A DNA stretch of 64,000 nucleotides from the NCBI GenBank assembly GCA_963932145.1, contig OZ010573.1, positions 88,276,163 to 88,340,162 of the forward strand, written 5' to 3'. A model generated the notes under the pieces. That model saw only the letters and a program-made list of their open reading frames with translations, did not search any database and was not told where the DNA came from. Positions 58,815 to 64,000 of this stretch are shown here, in pieces; within the stretch, counting starts at the first letter, position 1; every line of letters starts with the position of its first letter. Made by a program: the position numbers and the translations under genes. The stretch is from Acanthosepion lycidas (Eukaryota > Mollusca > Cephalopoda > Sepiida > Sepiidae).

Positions 58815-59173
58815 TTTATTTATCATTTCACCCCAAGCAAGGCAATAAAGCCACTAATACGCAAAAGGTTACTGAGTTTTACAGAATATGAGAAAAACAT
58901 ACTATTAAAGCGAAAGAACAATAAAAGAACAAGTATTAAGAAGACAAAAGATAACGAGACACATTTCATTTCAATTTTTGAAGATCAAAATTGAATAGTA
59001 AGCAGGAACGAGGAAAGAGTTCCATAAGCGAGAATAAAATGTTAACATAGAACTTACAGATAGATTTCGCCACATCAACTGTAAAATGACGGAAGCTAGC
59101 GGCGTTTAAATTCATAAAATCGTGGTACAAAATAGGAAATCTAATCAGAACAATTACCATAGAAATATTTATA

Positions 59174-59253
59174 TTAGGTTGGTGCAAAAATAATATCGTT
59201 TTCTCACATAGTAACATATGTGAGAAAACGATATTATTTTTGCACCAACCTAA
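59174..59253. mobile_element. Mariner-type palindromic MITE, copy F
   Basis: An 80-bp, essentially perfect inverted repeat between TA dinucleotides (59172-59173, 59254-59255). Arms are TTAGGTTGGTGCAAAAATAA plus TATCGTTTTCTCACATA. Same subfamily as copy B but with A for G in ATCG on one arm and the matching T for C on the other. Confidence 0.97.
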
Positions 59254-59780
59254 TAGAAAGACACAGGGATGTTACGTTACGGTGGTGAGGAAATGGCTGA
59301 AGCCGCCATAACAGGTCAGGATCAGTAAATTCTTCTTTCGATTTTATCAAGAATCTCTAAATATATAGTAGGAGCACCTGGCCTGATGTGGCTGCTATAT
59401 TCAAAGTAAGGGCGAAGGGTCTATTTATAAATATATAAGAAAGATTATTGCCAAGAAAATTGTCTATTTCGACTGAATGAACCAACTTTCCTAGTTGCAA
59501 AATTAACAATTGATTCAAGAAATTCTTTCGAGTTTAGGTCAGCGGTAAACGGTAGTTCCAGTAGGCGCAACGAATCACTATTCTAGAGGTCAGCATTAGC
59601 CATCCTTATGGAAAGCAAAAAGTGTTCTCTGGGACGATTAAAAGAGAGCAGTTTCATTTTGGAGTCGTTAAAATTATCAAGACAATCCAAGCTCCTTTTA
59701 GCAACAGATTGTATTTCATTTTTGAGATCAGAAGCCAATCATCGAACCGATAAGACTTACTATTAAAACAGGAGTAAATA

Positions 59781-61362
59781 CACTGCGTGCCAAATTATTA
59801 TCGAGATAACTTTTTTCCTAATATTTCAAAAACCGTCCAATCAATTCACACAAAATTTTCGCAGAATGTTGGTAACAGTGATCTGCGTAATCACTGAAAT
59901 TTCCGTACTGATCTGCGCAATGTAAACAAACTGGCGCTTTATTTTTTTCAGAACGATGATTTCATCGTGCCAAATTATTAGAAAGGTTTAGTAAAATTCC
60001 CAGAATTGAGCCAACGAAACGTTTATTAATGTTGCACGTGAATGTTTATGATCAAAAGAAGCTAATAAATAAGATAATCAAACAAATAATAACAAATACA
60101 AACAAAGACACAGTTTTAAACAAATTAATAGGGAATGTGCTTTCCCTGTTTTGAAATTACTTGAAGAAGTTGACGTTCCATACAATTTGTTAATTGTAGG
60201 ATGTTATCTGCTGTAATATGCTTCGAGATATGTCAAAAATTGCTTCCCAATACTCAGCCTTGCTCCTGAATTGTCATTCATTGGTGTACAGTCTTCGCTT
60301 CATGATGCTTCAAAGGTTTTCGATTGGGTTGAAATCCGGAGAATTTGCTGGCCACTTCATTTTTCGAGGTCCACCGAAGCCTGTTACAAATATTCAGTAG
60401 CCTTGTGAGCAGCATATGAGGGAGCATTATCTTGAATAAAAACAATGGCCCTTCTGAAGTCAACTCTTTGCCTTTTCATCCACGGTTCAAGATGCTCCTT
60501 CATAAACGCTATGTGTGCATCAGCAGTCATTTTGACGCCCTCTGGTACTCTCCATGGGCCCACTAATGTTTTTTCGAATAATACCACCCCAGATCATTAT
60601 GCCTCCACTGCCTTGTTGGCGTCTCAAACGCTGATGGCGATTCTGTCCGTTCATTACCCAGCCTTTGCACTATCTACTGGCCCATCAAATGTTGCTTGAG
60701 TTTTGTCTGTGAACAAAACTTTAGTGAAGTCAATCTTCATATTGTCCTCGGCCCATTTCAATCGAATTTGAATGTCATTTCTCGTCAACGGAGGCTTCGA
60801 TACGGGTTTGACTGTTGCTGCTATTTCCCTCAGATACCGACACCGAGTACTTTTAGACACAGTAGGATCCCCAATGCGTCTGAAAAGCTCTTGACTGGTA
60901 ATTCCAGGGATCTTCGTGGCCTCTCGTTTATGTCGTGACATGAGACGACGTGAAATAACCCTCGGCTTGCCTTTATCTGCCATTTTGCGTACTTGTGTAG
61001 GGTCGGTGGTGAACTTTTTCACTGTTTGATGACACCTCCCTATCATTTTAGAAATTTCTAGGGTAGATTTACCTTTTGAGAGTTCTGAGGTGATAGTTTT
61101 CTTTTCAGCATCACTTAAACTGCTTTTACGGCCCATCTTTTCACTAAATTCTTACACTTTTCTAATAATTTGGCACGCACAAATCAACGTGCTGATAACA
61201 AATATAGCGCCAGTTTGTTTACATTGCGCAGATCAGTACGAAAATTTCAGAGTTTGCGCAGGTCAATGTTGCCAACCTTGTGTAAAGATCTTATGTGAAT
61301 TGATTGGACGCTTTTTGAAATATTAAAAAAAAGTTATCTCGATAATAATTTGGCACGCAGTG
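59781..61362 (-). mobile_element. Tc1-type transposon with long IR/DR termini, 1,582 bp
   Basis: Terminal inverted repeats of about 210 bp (59781-59990 and 61153-61362) begin CACTGCGTGCCAAATTATTA. The element sits between TA at 59779-59780 and TA at 61363-61364. Each terminus holds two copies of a GTGCCAAATTATTA box, an outer one at the tip and an inner one near 59966-59985 and 61159-61178. This is the IR/DR layout known from Sleeping Beauty-type Tc1 elements. The two termini differ at several places, so the insertion is not very recent. Confidence 0.95.
60278..61136 (-). pseudogene. Tc1-type transposase, broken
   Basis: Starts MGRKSSLSDAEKKTI at 61136 with a paired-type helix-turn-helix (STLEISKMIGRCHQTVKKF). 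A second HTH region includes SQELFRRIGDPTVSKST. The DDE domain has VLFTDKTQATFDGP (first Asp), then GSGGIMIWGGI, VFIQDNAPSYAAHKATEYL (second Asp) and WPANSPDFNPIEN (third acid, Glu). Reading breaks: after FDGPVDSAKAG near 60654, between the GGIMIWGG and FEKTLVGPW parts near 60587, and after ATEYL near 60384, where a shift and stop separate the last acidic box; a further stop follows PIENL. All catalytic residues are still readable but in different frames, so it is not functional as it stands. Confidence 0.9.
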
Positions 61363-61689
61363 TAGTTGTCATCAGTATAGATGTCTTAGCAGATATGTGA
61401 GGTAATACGGTGCTATAATCTGCATTGATGGATGTCGTGAGACGATTTGATATACGAAAAAACTGTGCCGCGATCCACCAAAACAATGTAATATCTAATA
61501 TTGTATATAGCAGTGATAAGGAACCGTCTTGAGATAAAAGGAGTGTGGCTCTGTCTACGAATGGTAAGAACACAACGGATAAAGAAAGTTTCGTATTACA
61601 ATAACTGTTCACCCAACACAAGGCCCAAGTGCCATTCAAAGTAAAGGATTATTGACTGGGATTGTTTTATGTACGTAAGTGGGGAGATG

Positions 61690-62200
61690 AAAAAAAAACC
61701 AGATTATATGTAGAAAAGATAACGGTTAGCCGCAGACTAAAAGTATTTAAGGTTGTAGTGATCAGGGAATCGTCATCACAGTAGTTTCTTTCACATGATA
61801 GTGGTTATGGAAAAGATGTCAGAGGGAATATTCCATCTTATGGAATAAAAAAAAGAATGCCAACGATTATCCCAGTATATGTGGCAGGGCGGCTCTTGAA
61901 ATTATCGAACTATCAGAACATTTGTCATTGAAATAGCGATCGAGTAGTGTAAGGTAAGCGATTATTCATCTGCGGGAACTAGTTTGTAGAGTTGAAAATA
62001 ATTCATCACAAACATGGCCGCGAAGACGCCTTTGAACTCTATCAATATCATATATGAGGATTGGGCGGCTCCAATCCAGCAGTACTCAAAACATACAATC
62101 AAAACAAGGTTATACAGAAAGAGTATCTGGTGAATTTAACACTCACAGGATATACTGAATGCAAGCTTTCCAAGGGGAATGGTCATCTATTTAATCAATT
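61690..62200 (-). mobile_element. Jockey-group LINE tail, second minus copy
   Basis: The minus strand reads LWNIPSDIFS, FPDHYNLKYF, AANRYLFYI near 61700-61840 and EYCWIGAAQSSYMILIE near 62040-62090. This is the order of the family J C-terminus but with a diverged sequence. It lies just upstream of the interrupted LINE and is a separate insertion. Confidence 0.6.
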
Positions 62201-63647
62201 TGTGTGAACGTATGGTAGGACAAAAACAAAGAGGGATGGTAAAGACTATAAATTTATTTACAAAGAAAGAAATGATAGAAAGATGTGGCCATGAATATCC
62301 AAGTCGTGAAGGGACATAATGCACACATAAAAGAATATGCCTTTCTCTTCGGACTCAGGTATTCATCTCCGGGTGTTATATTTTCACATAAAATGATCTG
62401 TCAGTGTTTATAGATAATTTTTTTAATTACTCAAATTATCATAAAAAAATAAAATAAAATAAATGTATTTCGCAACTAGATTTAATGCTTGCTTTCTTTA
62501 ACCTTTTTCTCAAAATCTATTTCGGACGTTTTTATTCAGTGGAATTTTCCAGGATATTTGGCGCTATTTCAGTGCGTCTTATGTAAATTCCTTGTGGCAA
62601 GATTATAGATAAAATGTGTTTTCTTTGCAAAAGCATGTAAATTACCTGCAGCCACTTCTTTTTTGGACAACATCCAACGCCTGGGCGTCTGGAAAATTTC
62701 CGTCATGTTCAGCACTGATTTTGGAAGCTCCCTGCCGAGCAAAATCAGCTCTCTCCGGCTCGTTACACTTTCAAAATGTCTAAACAAAGATCAGCAAAAC
62801 TGATAATAATGAATACTATTTTACATTTCGAGGTGGTAAGAAAAGAGCGGTTAGAGTTGTTGAAATAGTAGATATTTGCTTACTACTTGAAACCCAATCA
62901 TATTATAAAACAAACATGAAATTGCCGAAAGATTACTTCTATTGAATTTGAAACTGCAACATTTTTTATTATTCACTTCTTTACCGACAATAAGATATGT
63001 ACGGACGAGCCAATGTTTTGTTTATTCACCAAGGATAAAAACAAAGACTGGTTTCCATATTTAACCGCATACGAAGGAAAAAATAGTTGAGAGATAAACA
63101 AACCATCAGAAGTCAGTATGAAGTGAAATGCGGTGAGGCACCCCTTAAATATAGACGTGTCCGTAGGTGGTTGTCTGTGAATTAGTGCACGCTTGCATGT
63201 CTGAAGATCACCGAAATCTATGTTCTTCAGTAATGTCTATGTGTGATAATAGATCAATATATTCGGAGCCTAGCATAATTATGAACTATTTTTTGTCGTT
63301 AATTTTCATTGTTTAATGATCAACCTGTGATCAATGAGAACATGCTGGGTTTATTTCCTTAAATCTAAGAAAAACCGATATATTCGTTAATACAAGAGGA
63401 AAACATTGAATGCAAAGAAGAAGAGGGTATAGGCATCACTTGTTCTTCTGAGTGCTAGTCGTATTATGAAATCCAAAACCATCTGACTTATAGATGGGAC
63501 ATAATTGACTAAAACTGGTTCCAGCACTTAACTTTTCTAGTGAAGAGAATGCCTATAGAAATAAAAAAAATTAAAAAAAAAACATAACAAATCGTTTATA
63601 AACGTGACTGATCAATTTTGTTCTTATTTTAGAATCAACGTATTTAG
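62201..63647. other. Unassigned spacer
   Basis: A minus frame at 62569-62787 (72 codons) lies in a slightly GC-richer patch but shows no known domain and no clear splice context. Nothing else is recognised. Confidence 0.4.
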
Positions 63648-64000
63648 AAAGCTGGAAAGCTACAGTATCGCCGTGCGAAGTCAATGGTCCCTTGTTGAAA
63701 AGCTACAGAATTGCCGTGCGAAGTCAATGGTCCCTCGTTGAAAAGCTAAAGTATTGCCGTGCGAAGTCAGTGGTCCCTCGTTGAAAAGCTAAAGTATTGC
63801 CGTGCGAAGTCAATGATTTCCACGTTGAAAAACTAAAGTATTTCCGTGCGAAGTCAATGTTTCCTCGTTGAAAAGCTACAGTATTGCCGTCCGAAGTCAA
63901 TGGTCCCTCATTGAAAACTAAAGTATTGCCTTGCGAAGTCAATGGTACCTCGTTGAAAAGCTACAGTATTCCCGTTCGAAGTCAATGGTTCCTCGTTGCA
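63648..64000. repeat. 43-bp minisatellite running off the right edge
   Basis: About eight units with GTGCGAAGTCAATGGTCCCT recurring near 63675, 63717, 63760, 63803, 63847, 63890, 63932 and 63975. Each also has GTTGAAAAGCTA-AGTATTGC. Units differ at several sites. The 72-codon minus frame at 63724-63942 is read-through of the repeat. Confidence 0.95.

Larger units (their letters stand above)
58815..61400 (-). mobile_element. Jockey-group LINE interrupted by a MITE and a Tc1 element
   Basis: On the minus strand the 3' UTR ends at CATTTCACCCCAAGCAAGG (58825 on +). The C-terminus reads FTVDVAKSICKFYVNILFS. Upstream, SDNFNDSKMKLLSFNRPREH (59590-59690) is the fingers/thumb text of family J. MITE F (59174-59253) splits the C-terminal part. 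The Tc1 element 59781-61362 splits the RT just after a YTDD box read at about 61370-61381, where siblings have YADD. The order of events is LINE first, then both insertions. Confidence 0.75.

Noticed and set aside
62569-62787. 72-codon minus frame as a possible exon
   Set aside because: No domain is recognised, no convincing splice sites or conservation evidence is available, and its length is within chance.

Overview
The window looks like gene-poor, AT-rich intergenic DNA from an invertebrate animal. I infer a mollusc, most likely a cephalopod. This rests on the mix seen here: jockey-group and RTE-type LINEs, Penelope-like elements with GIY-YIG domains and hammerhead-like motifs, Tc1/mariner transposons, about two dozen long (TA)n tracts, and tRNA-derived SINEs. 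That assignment comes from remembered family resemblance, not a search. I found no host exon, rRNA, functional tRNA, CRISPR array or operon. Nearly all recognisable coding matter is broken transposon sequence.

Layout. 1-10.4 kb: a decayed jockey-group LINE (called family J), a LINE with a zinc-finger-like C-terminus, (TA)n/(CA)n tracts, a GC-rich island, and the first of six palindromic mariner MITEs. 10.4-15.2 kb: 27 tandem copies of a 166-bp satellite with nested higher-order repeats, ending in a tRNA-derived SINE to which the monomer is clearly related. 16-24 kb: RTE LINE tails, an inverted Penelope-terminus pair with hammerhead-like cores, and a deleted Tc1 element. 23.5-26.2 kb: two family J pieces back to back, with the geometry of twin priming. 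26-36 kb: Penelope RT and GIY-YIG remnants, a DD37D-type mariner relic, further LINE tails, a GC-rich hairpin-forming repeat, and the best SINE copy (35.85-36.30 kb). 36.9-40.25 kb: about 3.3 kb of strongly purine-biased DNA holding a 130-bp minisatellite and a (GGAA)n array. 41-48.8 kb: a hAT relic, two MITEs with mirror-image microsatellites, a Penelope piece with inverted ends, a second LINE family (family B), and a hairpin-forming repeat. 49.5-58.5 kb: RTE tails and two near-identical deleted LINE pieces. 58.8-62.2 kb: minus-strand LINEs, one interrupted by a MITE and by a 1,582-bp Tc1 element with long IR/DR-type termini. The window ends inside a 43-bp minisatellite.

The elements relate by insertion and decay rather than by a shared pathway. 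The signals I rate highest are the SINE-to-satellite conversion with its recent 664-bp duplication, the hammerhead-like motifs at Penelope ends, the MITE hairpins with matched changes on both arms, and the inverted microsatellites around one MITE.
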